A stretch of DNA of 64,000 bases, from assembly GCF_001678755.1 (NCBI RefSeq), contig NZ_LZDS01000027.1, positions 62,001 through 126,000 of the forward strand, written 5' to 3'. Positions 17,206 through 25,652 of this stretch are shown here, in pieces. The notes under the pieces are model-generated. The model saw only the letters and a list, made by a program, of their open reading frames with translations, was not told the DNA's origin and searched no databases. Within the stretch, counting starts at the first letter, position 1. Each line of letters starts with the position of its first letter. The DNA comes from Acinetobacter gandensis (lineage in GTDB: Bacteria; Pseudomonadota; Gammaproteobacteria; Pseudomonadales; Moraxellaceae). Made by a program: the position numbers and the translations under genes.

Positions 17206-18090
17206 CTACTTATTTAATAAAAATATTTGGTTTTTAATAGAAAATTCAAAGTATGGAAAACCTGTATTACAGTATATATGATTCAAATACTCATAATCCT
17301 CAAATTCATCACCGAGGCATTCAAATCGTTTCTGTGCTTTAATATGTGCAATTTGTTCAGGTGAAAAAGGAGTATAAGCAAGGTTAATAATTTCATGTTC
17401 ATTTTCTAAAAAACTAAATAATTCTCTTTTTTCTTTTTTAGAAAGTTTCTCTTGTCTAATAAATTTATTAATTAGCAATGCCCTATAAGCACTTATACTA
17501 AAAATTATCGGCTTTACAAAACCGAGATCATTCAAATAATTTTTTAAGTTATTTATGAAACTCTCAATAGATTCTTTATCTAAATCAAAATCATCAATTT
17601 TATTAACCAAGAAAATTATTTTATCCGAATCTATAGTTCGTTTTATGAATTTTAAAAAACTGACATCATCATTAATGAATGGTTGGGTAGCGTTTATCAC
17701 ATACACCAAGTAATCAAAATTTTCTTCCTCAATGAATTCATACGCTAAGTTTTTGTGACTTTCATCTCGACTATTGTTTGGACCAGGAGTATCAATAAGC
17801 ACCAAATTCTCAGAGAAATTAAATTTCCCTTTAACTAAGATTTCCTGTACCTGTTGGCTTTGATTTAATACTTTTAAAGTATCAGCAGTTAACGCATCTA
17901 CTTCTTTCACTATTGCTTTATTGCTATCAAAAGCTCTAATCAACTCTACATCACTAGCTTGTATCTCTGTTATCGTAGCAGTAGTTGCTTCATTCGCTGA
18001 ATGTAATAATTCAGTGCCTAAAAGCGCATTAATACATGTAGTTTTGCCTGCACTCATAGTAGCAGTAAATACAATTCTAATTTTATTCAT
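17206..18090 (-). CDS. small dynamin-like GTPase (GTPase domain only)
   Basis: 294-residue protein consisting almost wholly of a dynamin-type GTPase domain. It has G1 ATMSAGKTT at residues 10–18, G2 EATTATI, G3 DTPGPNNSRDESH and G4 NKIDDFD. The motifs are nearly identical to those of the downstream large partner, so the two are paralogues. It lacks the N-terminal extension and the long coiled-coil stalk. Paired long and short dynamin-like proteins often hetero-oligomerise. It is the first gene of the cargo operon, with only a weak ribosome site, and 10 bases separate it from the next gene. It could be a natural short partner or a truncated copy. Confidence 0.85.
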   Translation of the reverse strand: MNKIRIVFTATMSAGKTTCINALLGTELLHSANEATTATITEIQASDVELIRAFDSNKAIVKEVDALTADTLKVLNQSQQVQEILVKGKFNFSENLVLIDTPGPNNSRDESHKNLAYEFIEEENFDYLVYVINATQPFINDDVSFLKFIKRTIDSDKIIFLVNKIDDFDLDKESIESFINNLKNYLNDLGFVKPIIFSISAYRALLINKFIRQEKLSKKEKRELFSFLENEHEIINLAYTPFSPEQIAHIKAQKRFECLGDEFEDYEYLNHIYCNTGFPYFEFSIKNQIFLLNK

Positions 18091-18388
18091 TTTTAAACTT
18101 AAAGATTTTCATTAATATCCATATTTTACAATAATTTTCAATAAAATCAGAGTTTAATTTTAACTTTCAATAAAAAAATTGTGGGAGTATTACCATCTTC
18201 TTTTGTTAAAAAAATCCTATATGAAGAAATTAAAAAAATTTACATATTAATTCTAGTAGAAACCTTTATATAAATTTTTATCTATTTTTTCATCAATTTT
18301 ACACTTTTAGACTTGTCTATTTTTTTCTTTTGCTAAGCTTCTCATTAAGCAATCTTGCTTAACTATAAAAATAAGGAGTAGACAGACA
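18091..18388. promoter_or_regulatory. divergent control region between cargo operon and alpA-like gene
   Basis: About 300 bases of very A+T-rich DNA separate the leftward cargo operon from the rightward alpA-like gene and must hold both promoters. Two related inverted repeats are visible: TAGAC-TT-GTCTA at 18308–18319, and TAGACA-N5-TGTCTA at 18379–18395 over the alpA start codon. They are good candidates for repressor operators. Confidence 0.5.
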
Positions 18389-18655
18389 ATGTCTATTGCA
18401 AAACTTTATCGAGTAAAAGATCTCGTAAACTATCCAGCACGTACTGGTAAGGTCTATGTAGACCGTTCTGGTCGAACACGAACACTCTCCCATCGTGATG
18501 CAACCACTGGATTACTGAACATTTCAGAGTCCATGCTTTGGAAGCTTGTAAAGCGTGGGGATTTCCCTGCCCCCACTTATATTACTGCAAGTATGCCAAC
18601 ATGGTCTGAGAATCAAATCAATGAATGGTTAGCAAGTAAAAATAGAGCTGCATAG
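18389..18655 (+). CDS. AlpA-like DNA-binding regulator / excisionase
   Basis: 88-residue protein with the AlpA/MerR-like helix-turn-helix pattern LLNISESMLWKLVKRGDFPAPTYI, followed by WSENQINEWLASK at the C-terminus. AlpA-family proteins of P4-like elements turn on integrase and promote excision. AAGGAG lies 10 bases before the ATG. The gene converges on the integrase gene across a short hairpin. The N-terminal 45 residues are longer than the minimal AlpA fold. An inverted repeat overlaps the start codon, which suggests self-control. Confidence 0.82.
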   Translation: MSIAKLYRVKDLVNYPARTGKVYVDRSGRTRTLSHRDATTGLLNISESMLWKLVKRGDFPAPTYITASMPTWSENQINEWLASKNRAA

Positions 18656-18675
18656 CGACTATTTTATTTCTCTTA

Positions 18676-18697
18676 AAGCCTGTCACTAGACAGGCTT
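18676..18697. terminator. short hairpin between alpA-like and integrase genes
   Basis: An 8-bp stem AAGCCTGT / ACAGGCTT between two convergent genes overlaps the integrase stop codon. It has modest T-rich flanks. Confidence 0.5.
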
Positions 18698-19936
18698 AAA
18701 TATATATAAATTATATTTAGGTCTGAGTCTCGGTTTACCCATAAGCTCATATAAGTGATCCGCCCAATCCTGCATCATATCTCTTCGCTCTTCTAAATAT
18801 TTTGCTCGGTTATAAGCAAGTCCATTTGGATCTTTAACTCGATGTGCCAGTTGATGCTCAATATAATCGATACGCTTCTTTAAGACTTCATCAAGGATTG
18901 TTCTTGCTGATGCTCTAGATCCATGGGCTGTATGCTTTCCTGCAAAGCCTAATCTTTCAAGTGCTTTATTCATGGTATTTTCAGAAATATAGTTCTTTCC
19001 ATCCCGTCCAATAAAGAAGTATTCACTATCGGGATATAAGTCAATGATGGATTCAAGCAATTCAATAGCTTGTATTGACAGTGGTACGATATGATCTTGC
19101 TTAGTTTTACTGCTTACAAATTTTAAGCATCGTTCATCTTTATAATAATATGCTTTCTTAAGGCTTCTAATCTCTCCAGGGCGTTGAAAGATCAACAAAG
19201 AGATCTTGAGTGCCACTTGCGTCGTAATCATGCTTCTAGGGAACTGCTCAGGGTAAATCCATATCGCTTTGACTAATGCACTTAAGTCTTTCGCCTCAGT
19301 TACGGCTGGATGGTTTTTTTTCGGTGGTGTAGGTAATTCAATATCTTCAATCGGGTTGTAAGTTATGAGTTTTCTTTTTCGAGCAAATTTAAAGATTTGA
19401 TTTAAGTCTGACTTTAACCTTTTTGCAACAGCGTATGCTTTCCTCTCGAGAATAGGCTGAAATACTCGATCTTCTAGCACCTCCAAAGTTAATTGATCAA
19501 AGGTTAAGTTTGCTATGTATGGTAGGACATCATGATTTAAACGACGAATCGTTTCACTATCTTCTTTCTTTTCTATCGCTCTTTTCTCAAGCCACTTTCC
19601 TGCGATCACTTGGAAAGTATGATCTAACTCATGCTTACGTTGATGTTTATGTTGTAAACGTTGTGCAGCAGGATCGATCCCCCTTTGAATAAGCACTTTG
19701 TATTCATCTCGAACTTTACGAGCTTCTTCCAAAGACATCTCAGGGTACGTACCAAGTGACATTTCATTACGCTTGCTCGTATATGGGCGAGTGTAATTAA
19801 ATATCCAATACCGACTCCCATTCGAATCAACACGAAAGTATAGATTTCCGCCATCCCCTATTTTTATACTCTTTTGCGGATCAGCCTTAAGTTTTTTAAT
19901 TTGTAATGCTGTGAGCTTATTTTGAGTACGTGCCAT
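18686..19936 (-). CDS. P4-family tyrosine recombinase (integrase)
   Basis: Site-specific recombinase for insertion at tRNA-Ser. The 416-residue product starts MARTQNKLTALQIKKLKAD (ATG at 19936; an in-frame GTG at 19948 is the alternative). It has the N-terminal arm-binding DUF4102 domain with DGGNLYFRV and SLGTYPEMSLEEARKVRDEY. A core-binding domain sits around residues 100–200, and the catalytic domain follows. Catalytic residues are visible: Arg in RPGEIRSL, the HGSR box in TAHGSRAS, His in HQLAHRV, and the Tyr nucleophile near YNRAKYLEERR. It lies next to the tRNA target, the usual position. Length is normal and it appears intact. Confidence 0.95.
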   Translation of the reverse strand: MARTQNKLTALQIKKLKADPQKSIKIGDGGNLYFRVDSNGSRYWIFNYTRPYTSKRNEMSLGTYPEMSLEEARKVRDEYKVLIQRGIDPAAQRLQHKHQRKHELDHTFQVIAGKWLEKRAIEKKEDSETIRRLNHDVLPYIANLTFDQLTLEVLEDRVFQPILERKAYAVAKRLKSDLNQIFKFARKRKLITYNPIEDIELPTPPKKNHPAVTEAKDLSALVKAIWIYPEQFPRSMITTQVALKISLLIFQRPGEIRSLKKAYYYKDERCLKFVSSKTKQDHIVPLSIQAIELLESIIDLYPDSEYFFIGRDGKNYISENTMNKALERLGFAGKHTAHGSRASARTILDEVLKKRIDYIEHQLAHRVKDPNGLAYNRAKYLEERRDMMQDWADHLYELMGKPRLRPKYNLYIFKPV

Positions 19937-19956
19937 TATAAAAACCACGCAAAAAA

Positions 19957-19995
19957 AAATGTAGTAAGCTTTAACTTACTACATTTCTTACTACT
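19957..19995. repeat. integrase arm-type sites, right end
   Basis: CTTACTACA at 19975–19983 and CTTACTACT at 19987–19995 repeat with a 12-base period. The inverted copy TGTAGTAAG at 19960–19968 makes a 12-bp-stem hairpin with the first. The pair mirrors that at 4742/4754. The cluster also lies in the integrase promoter region. Confidence 0.65.
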
Positions 19996-20106
19996 TTATA
20001 ACTGTCGATTTACGTCAAGTGTCAACGTGCGTCGTATCGTTATATTCCAACTTTAACCAATATAATCAATCGCTTATATTGCGTTAAGCAATGTTGGACA
20101 GTATTG

Positions 20107-20122
20107 TTTGGCGGAAGCGGTG
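20107..20122. other. attR core in tRNA-Ser 3' end
   Basis: Identical 16-base copy of the left core at 4665–4680. It forms the 3' part of the intact tRNA-Ser gene, so integration keeps the tRNA functional. Confidence 0.88.
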
Positions 20123-20198
20123 AGATTCGAACTCACGGAGGACTCGCGCCCTCGTCGGTTTTCAAGACCGGTGCATTAAACCGCTCTGCCACGCTTCC
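20109..20198 (-). tRNA. tRNA-Ser(UGA)
   Basis: 90-nucleotide class II tRNA read on the minus strand. It has GGAAGCG and CGCTTCC acceptor arms, encoded CCA, a long variable arm (GAGGGCGCGAGTCCTC), TTCGAAT in the T-loop and the anticodon loop CTTGAAA (anticodon TGA). It is the integration target of the neighbouring element; after insertion its 3' flank is element DNA rather than its own terminator. Confidence 0.95.
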
Positions 20199-20285
20199 AT
20201 GTGCGCCATAATACGGAGGTTTTATCCATCTGACAAGTAAAAAATACAACTAAACCTTTCAAATGAATATTGTTTCACCACTGCA

Positions 20286-22322
20286 TTAAAGTTTTGCCGC
20301 TAGTTCAGCCCCTTCACGGATTGCACGTTTAGCATCAAGTTCTGCTGCCAGTTTAGCGCCGCCAATAATATGGTAATTTGCGAGCGTTTTCTCACCTGGT
20401 TCTGGCATCAAATGCTTAACTGATTCCTGACCCGCGCAAACGACAATTGTATCTACTCGAAGTAATTGATCATGCCCCGCTGTTTCTACCCACAAACCTT
20501 CTACAGTAATGGCTTTGTATTGCACACCACGTAACATCCGTACACCATTTTTCTTTAATTGTGCACGATGCACCCAACCAGAGGTTTTTCCTAAACCAGC
20601 ACCTAACGGTGTCGTTTTACGTTGTAACAGGTAAATTTCACGCACAGGCATTTCAATTTCTGATGCTTGCATTCCACCTTCGGTGATATAGTTCGGATTT
20701 GGGTCAATGCCCCATTCACGCTGCCAATCTACCAATGGTTGAGGCTGCGGCTGATGTGGTGGCTTTAATAAAAATTCAGAGACATCAAAACCAATCCCCC
20801 CAGCACCAATCACTGCAACTTTATCACCTACTGCTGCACCTTTTAGCACCTCAGCATAAGACAGTACATTTGGCGCATCACTGCCAGCAATCTTCAAATG
20901 ACGTGGTACAACACCTGTAGCAATGATCACCTCTTCAAAACCTTCACGTTCAAGTTGTTCGCGGTTAACGCGCGTATTTAAACGCAGTTCAACACCAGTT
21001 TTTTCAATTTGAACTTTAAAGTAGCGAATGGTTTCATGAAATTCCTCTTTACCAGGTACAACTTTTGCCAAGTTAAATTGACCACCAACCTCATCATTGG
21101 CTTCAAATAAAGTGACATCATGCCCACGACTCGCAGCAACAGTGGCAGCTGACATACCTGCCACACCACCACCCACAACAGCAATTCGTTTTGGTTTTTT
21201 GGCCTTTAAATAAACCAGCTCAGTTTCATGTGCCGCACGTGGGTTCACCAAGCAACTCACGCGTTGATTTTTAAAAGTATGGTCTAAACATGCTTGGTTA
21301 CATGCAATGCAGGTATTAATTTCATCGACACGGTTAGTTGCCGTTTTATTTACCCAAAAAGCATCTGCCAATAAAGGACGTGCCATTTGCACCATATCAG
21401 CTTTACCACTTGCTAAAATTTCTTCAGCGGTATTTGGCATATTAATACGATTGGATGCAATGACTGGTATTGATACATGCTTTTTCACTTCTGCTGTGTA
21501 ATCGACAAATGCGGCACGTGGTACAGAAGTCACAATGGTGGGAATTCGCGCTTCATGCCAACCAATCCCTGTATTCAATAATGTAACACCCGCTTGTTCT
21601 AATGCTTTCGCAACAGCAATGACTTCTGCCATCGTGTTGCCGTCATGCACCAAATCTAATAAGGACAAACGGAAGCAAATAATAAATTTTTCACCCACTT
21701 CAGCACGAATCTTTTTAACAATTTCCACTGCGAGGCGCATACGATTTTCAATGTCACCCCCCCAACGGTCTGTACGTTGGTTCACATGGCGACTTAGGAA
21801 TTGATTCAGCAAATAGCCTTCAGAACCCATGATTTCTACGCCATCATAGCCAGCTTTGTGTGCAAGGCTTGCGGATTTCACATAGTCATCTATGGTCGAT
21901 AAAATTTGTTTATCACTCAGCTGACGTGGTTTAAAAGGTGAAATCGGTGATTTAATCGGACTCGATGACACCACAAATGGTTGATAGCCATAACGACCCG
22001 CATGCAGAATTTGCATTAAAATTTTAGCACCATGCTTATGCACGGCGTGTGTAACTAAACGATGTGGCGCCACATCGCCTAAGGTATTCATTGTTCCCCC
22101 GGCTGGTAACAACCAGCCTTGACGGTTCGGCGAAATACCGCCTGTAATGATGAGGCCAACACCACCTTTTGCGCGCTCGCCAAAATATGCAGCAAGTTTT
22201 GGATAATTATAAAAACGATCTTCTAAACCACTATGCATGGAACCCATGACCACACGGTTTTTAATGGTGGTAAAACCTAAATGCAGCGGTTTTAAAATAT
22301 TTGCATAGCTAGTCGTTGTCAT
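20286..22322 (-). CDS. fadH: 2,4-dienoyl-CoA reductase (NADPH) FadH
   Basis: Reduces 2,4-dienoyl-CoA so that unsaturated fatty acids with even-position double bonds can enter beta-oxidation. The 678-residue length is typical. Residues 1–330 are the FMN-binding TIM barrel of the old-yellow-enzyme type (LQILHAGRYGY, GYDGVEIMGSEGYLLNQFL). CIACNQACLDHTFKNQRVSC near residues 340–360 supplies the 4Fe-4S cysteines. Then come the FAD and NADPH domains (AVVGGGVAGMSAA, AVIGAGGIGFDVSEFL). AAGGA precedes the ATG. Apparently a single-gene unit beside tRNA-Ser. Confidence 0.95.
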   Translation of the reverse strand: MTTTSYANILKPLHLGFTTIKNRVVMGSMHSGLEDRFYNYPKLAAYFGERAKGGVGLIITGGISPNRQGWLLPAGGTMNTLGDVAPHRLVTHAVHKHGAKILMQILHAGRYGYQPFVVSSSPIKSPISPFKPRQLSDKQILSTIDDYVKSASLAHKAGYDGVEIMGSEGYLLNQFLSRHVNQRTDRWGGDIENRMRLAVEIVKKIRAEVGEKFIICFRLSLLDLVHDGNTMAEVIAVAKALEQAGVTLLNTGIGWHEARIPTIVTSVPRAAFVDYTAEVKKHVSIPVIASNRINMPNTAEEILASGKADMVQMARPLLADAFWVNKTATNRVDEINTCIACNQACLDHTFKNQRVSCLVNPRAAHETELVYLKAKKPKRIAVVGGGVAGMSAATVAASRGHDVTLFEANDEVGGQFNLAKVVPGKEEFHETIRYFKVQIEKTGVELRLNTRVNREQLEREGFEEVIIATGVVPRHLKIAGSDAPNVLSYAEVLKGAAVGDKVAVIGAGGIGFDVSEFLLKPPHQPQPQPLVDWQREWGIDPNPNYITEGGMQASEIEMPVREIYLLQRKTTPLGAGLGKTSGWVHRAQLKKNGVRMLRGVQYKAITVEGLWVETAGHDQLLRVDTIVVCAGQESVKHLMPEPGEKTLANYHIIGGAKLAAELDAKRAIREGAELAAKL

Positions 22323-22456
22323 GCTGAATCCTTATTTTGGCTTTGCAACTTGTTGCATAACACTTTAGCGGTTTTTTTATATTTTGGGATGACAATTTAG
22401 AAAATATTCTTCGCTTTTATGGTCAATACCGTGTAACGCATAAATTATTCACTCAT

Positions 22457-22485
22457 AAAAAAGCCGTGATATATCACATCACGGC
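22457..22485 (-). terminator. terminator of the lactate operon (after dld)
   Basis: On the minus strand, GCCGTGAT / ATCACGGC with a 7-base loop is followed by TTTTTT. It stands just after the dld stop. Confidence 0.8.
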
Positions 22486-22503
22486 GTGTCGTTTTTAAAA
22501 GCA

Positions 22504-24201
22504 TTATTTCCAATGTTTCAGCTTACTGGTTTGTCCAATCCCGACATTAAAGCTATTGGTTGGATCCAGCTTTTGATAATGATTTTTTAATGCAGGCTTC
22601 GCCACATATAAATGTCCGACATTATGCTCAGCTGGGTATTCCGCCCCACGCGCATCCAGTAAATGCCACATTTGGTGTTCCATCGCCAAAGGATCCACGC
22701 CCTTTTTCACAATATAGTCCTGATGAAACACATGACATAAAAAGTGACCATAATAGAGTTTATGAACAATCAGATCATCCATCTCTTTGGGTAAGGTTTC
22801 CACCCACTCGCGATCATTACGACGCAATGCGATATCCAGAGCTACAATATCTTCAACTTCTGAACGGTGCGTATCCCGATAACGAATTGCTGCACCTGCA
22901 ACGGCAAAACGATGTAAAAATGCTTTACGTCCTTCTTCCTCGCTACAGTGGAAAAAATCACCTGAGGCTTTATCTTGGAAGTACCGTTTTAAAAAGCTTT
23001 CAACTTGCTCGACATCTTGATTTTCAATCCGAATAACCAAATGGTGTTCATACAGATCACGGAAGGCATTCATCCGTTTCGGTAAATGATTGGGCATGAA
23101 TTTGGTCACCAACTGTAAAACTTTATCTGACAGTCCTTTCATACCAAATTTTTCTAAGTACGCATCGACCTTATCTTTCATTGCAAATGCAGCAGGTACT
23201 TTGGCTGTGCCGAGTTTTTCAATGAACATGAAGGTGTCTTTACCGTACTCTGCCCCAATATCATAAGCCACGCGGTGGATATATTCCCCTGCAATCGGCA
23301 ATCGCGGCAAATCTTTTAGTAAAAAACGGCGGATTTCAGTCAAATCATCATGTGAATTTGTACCGACGTAAAATACCTGACTTGGAATTTTTTCAAAGGT
23401 ATCCAAACGTACGGCAAAAACACACACTTTACCTGCCGAACCCGATGCTTCATATAAACGAGACGGATCGGCATTAAAACGTGCAGGCGTATTTTCATCA
23501 ACTTGTTTAACATCATGTCCATAACGATGGTCCGATGCGCAGCAGCCTGAGTTATTAATAATGTCGCCGATTTGATAATTTTTCGTTTCAAGCTTGCTTA
23601 GAATTTCTTCAGGTGTTTCTCCGAGATTTACCCCTAAATGATTCACCAACTCTAACTGACCATCATCATTGACACGAGCATACAATGCCAGCTCAGTATA
23701 AGCAGGACCACGGCGCACCAAAGCACCGCCTGAGTTATTACAGACGCCACCTAAAACTGAAGCTCCAATACACGATGAACCAATCACCGAGTGTGGCTCC
23801 CGATTAAATGGCACCAATTCTTTTTCAAGTCGATCTAGTGTTGCACCAGGTAGACAAATCACTTGTTGACCGTCATTAATGACCTGAATGCCAATCAAAC
23901 GACGCGTGCTGATCAGAACCACAGGACGGTCATAGTCATCGCCAAAAGGCGTTGAACCACCGGTCAAACCTGTATTGGCTGCTTGCATAATCACAATACA
24001 ATCTGCATCAACAGCCGCTTGTAGTACTTGCCACTGTTCCAGTAATGACCCTGGTGCAACAACAGCCAGTACTTTCCCTGCACCGTAACGACGACCTTGG
24101 CGGTATAAACGTGTGTCTTTATCGTCAGTTAAAACGTGTTGTTTACCAACAATCTCGATGAGTTTTTGAATGGTTTGCTGTGAATCTGAATGGGGTTGCA
24201 T
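22504..24201 (-). CDS. dld: quinone-dependent D-lactate dehydrogenase Dld
   Basis: Peripheral inner-membrane flavoenzyme that oxidises D-lactate to pyruvate and passes electrons to quinone. The 565-residue product has the FAD-binding PCMH-type domain (VVAPGSLLEQW, MQAANTGLTGGSTP, GSSCIGASVLGGVCNNSGGALVRRGPAYTE), split at the quoted pieces. The C-terminal half holds the membrane-binding and substrate domain typical of Dld. Length matches E. coli Dld (about 570). AGGA precedes the ATG. It is the last gene of lldP-lldR-lldD-dld, though a 297-base gap separates it from lldD. Confidence 0.95.
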   Translation of the reverse strand: MQPHSDSQQTIQKLIEIVGKQHVLTDDKDTRLYRQGRRYGAGKVLAVVAPGSLLEQWQVLQAAVDADCIVIMQAANTGLTGGSTPFGDDYDRPVVLISTRRLIGIQVINDGQQVICLPGATLDRLEKELVPFNREPHSVIGSSCIGASVLGGVCNNSGGALVRRGPAYTELALYARVNDDGQLELVNHLGVNLGETPEEILSKLETKNYQIGDIINNSGCCASDHRYGHDVKQVDENTPARFNADPSRLYEASGSAGKVCVFAVRLDTFEKIPSQVFYVGTNSHDDLTEIRRFLLKDLPRLPIAGEYIHRVAYDIGAEYGKDTFMFIEKLGTAKVPAAFAMKDKVDAYLEKFGMKGLSDKVLQLVTKFMPNHLPKRMNAFRDLYEHHLVIRIENQDVEQVESFLKRYFQDKASGDFFHCSEEEGRKAFLHRFAVAGAAIRYRDTHRSEVEDIVALDIALRRNDREWVETLPKEMDDLIVHKLYYGHFLCHVFHQDYIVKKGVDPLAMEHQMWHLLDARGAEYPAEHNVGHLYVAKPALKNHYQKLDPTNSFNVGIGQTSKLKHWK

Positions 24202-24498
24202 ATTGGTTATCCTATGGATGAATGCTTATACAGTTCAGGCTTTAAAGGATTCATAACGGCGGAGTAATTTCAGTTTTGTTTATATTTAGGAATTAACCTT
24301 CGGTTCGACCTACTTTCCTTTTGGGAAAAGTAGGCAAAACCATTGTCATCCGCAAAACTCGTCAAATACTTTCTGATAAATATTATCTTCGCAGAAACAT
24401 CACTTTAAATATGTAAGCCTGCCTCGAACAATTGCAGATGACATTTACGCGTATCAAAGTTAAGAAACAACTCGAATTTGACATTTAAAAGTTAACGG
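24202..24498. other. non-coding gap between lldD and dld with a hairpin
   Basis: About 300 bases with no gene. The notable structure is CCTACTTTCC / GGGAAAAGTAGG (24309–24334), a hairpin with a one-base bulge, embedded in a less A+T-rich patch. It may attenuate read-through from lldD into dld or belong to a dispersed intergenic repeat; a small promoter for dld is also possible. Confidence 0.4.
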
Positions 24499-25650
24499 CT
24501 AAGCCAACTCTCGCTCTAAACGTACCAAACAATCTGAAGTAATATCAGCAATGGTTTTTGCACCTGTTAAAGTCATTGCCACACGCATTTCTTTATCAAT
24601 CAGTTCTAAAAGATTTGAAACGCCCGCTCCACCCGCAGCACCTAATGCGTAAACAAAAGCACGACCGAGCATACACGTGTCCGCACCCAACGCCAGCATA
24701 CGTACAACATCTAGACCATTACGAATACCCGAATCTGCAAGGATTTTAATATCACCCTTGACTGCATCTGCAATTGGTGGAAGCGCACGTGCAGAAGATA
24801 AAACACCATCCAACTGACGACCACCATGGTTTGAAACCACAATCCCATCTGCACCGAAACGCACTGCATCTTTGGCGTCTTCAGGGTCCAGAATTCCTTT
24901 AATGACCATTGGCCCATCCCAAAACTCACGAATCCACTCAAGGTCTTTCCACGAAATAGACGGATCGAAGTTAGAACCTAACCAACCAATATAATCTTCT
25001 AGACCTGTAGGCTTACCTAAGTATTTGGAAATATTGCCCAAGTCATGCGGACGTCCCATCATGCCGACATTCCACGCCCAATGTGGGTGGAAACATGACT
25101 GCATATAACGGCGCATTGCTGCATTTGGGCCACTCATACCCGAGTGAGCATCACGGTAACGCGCACCCGGTACAGGCATATCCACAGTAAATACCAAGGT
25201 TGAACAGCCTGCCGCTTTAGCACGTTCCAAAGCATTTTTCATGAAACCACGGTCACGCAGCACATAGAGCTGGAACCACATTGGACGCTGAATCGCAGGC
25301 GCCACTTCCTCAATTGGACATACTGAAACGGTAGAAAGCGTAAACGGAATCCCCTTTTTATCTGCAGCGACCGCAGCCTGAACTTCACCGCGACGTGCAT
25401 ACATGCCTGTTAAACCCACAGGCGATAATGCAACTGGCATCGACAAAGTCTCATCAAACAGTTTGGTCTCTAAACTTAACTGTGACATGTCGTTCAGTAC
25501 ACGCTGGCGCAAAGCAATTTTTGATAGATCTTCTACATTACGCTTCAGGGTATATTCTGCATACGCACCACCATCGATGTAATGGAATAAAAATGGCGGT
25601 AAACGACGTCGTGCCGCTTCACGGTAGTCATTGGCAGAAGAAATAATCAT
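24499..25650 (-). CDS. lldD: L-lactate dehydrogenase LldD (FMN, quinone-linked)
   Basis: Membrane-associated FMN enzyme that oxidises L-lactate to pyruvate. The 383-residue product opens [30 protein letters not shown], the family signature. It has the substrate and catalytic motif [11 protein letters not shown] near residue 275, with the catalytic His, and [21 protein letters not shown] binding FMN phosphate. AGGA precedes the ATG. It follows lldR with a 2-base gap, so it is translated from the same message as the regulator and permease. Confidence 0.97.
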   Translation of the reverse strand: MIISSANDYREAARRRLPPFLFHYIDGGAYAEYTLKRNVEDLSKIALRQRVLNDMSQLSLETKLFDETLSMPVALSPVGLTGMYARRGEVQAAVAADKKGIPFTLSTVSVCPIEEVAPAIQRPMWFQLYVLRDRGFMKNALERAKAAGCSTLVFTVDMPVPGARYRDAHSGMSGPNAAMRRYMQSCFHPHWAWNVGMMGRPHDLGNISKYLGKPTGLEDYIGWLGSNFDPSISWKDLEWIREFWDGPMVIKGILDPEDAKDAVRFGADGIVVSNHGGRQLDGVLSSARALPPIADAVKGDIKILADSGIRNGLDVVRMLALGADTCMLGRAFVYALGAAGGAGVSNLLELIDKEMRVAMTLTGAKTIADITSDCLVRLERELA

Positions 25651-25652
25651 GC

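Larger units (their letters stand above)
4665..20122. mobile_element. integrative mobilizable element in tRNA-Ser(UGA)
   Basis: A 16-base direct repeat (TTTGGCGGAAGCGGTG) occurs at 4665–4680 and at 20107–20122. The right copy is the 3' end of an intact tRNA-Ser. Between them lie a tyrosine recombinase next to the tRNA, an AlpA-like regulator, a complete ColE1-type mob cassette and a six-gene cargo operon. No type IV secretion genes, replication initiator or phage structural genes are seen, so the element should integrate and excise itself but need a helper for transfer. The cargo is visibly more A+T-rich than the flanking chromosome. The unit is 15,442 bp counted from core to core. Confidence 0.9.

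Noticed and set aside
17206..18090. Small dynamin gene as a truncated pseudogene
   Set aside because: All GTPase motifs are intact and its stop is followed within 10 bases by the next gene, so a functional short partner is more likely.
20050..20106. CAATATAA / TTATATTG inverted repeat next to tRNA-Ser as a terminator
   Set aside because: It has no T-run and is A+T-only; it may be part of the recombination site but cannot be supported as a terminator.
4665..20122. Prophage or P4-like satellite interpretation of the element
   Set aside because: The integrase and AlpA are P4-like, but no capsid, packaging or replication genes are present, and a full mob cassette is.
22560..23036. 158-codon plus-strand frame inside dld
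   Set aside because: It is antisense to a well-supported enzyme, with no ribosome site and no recognisable motif.
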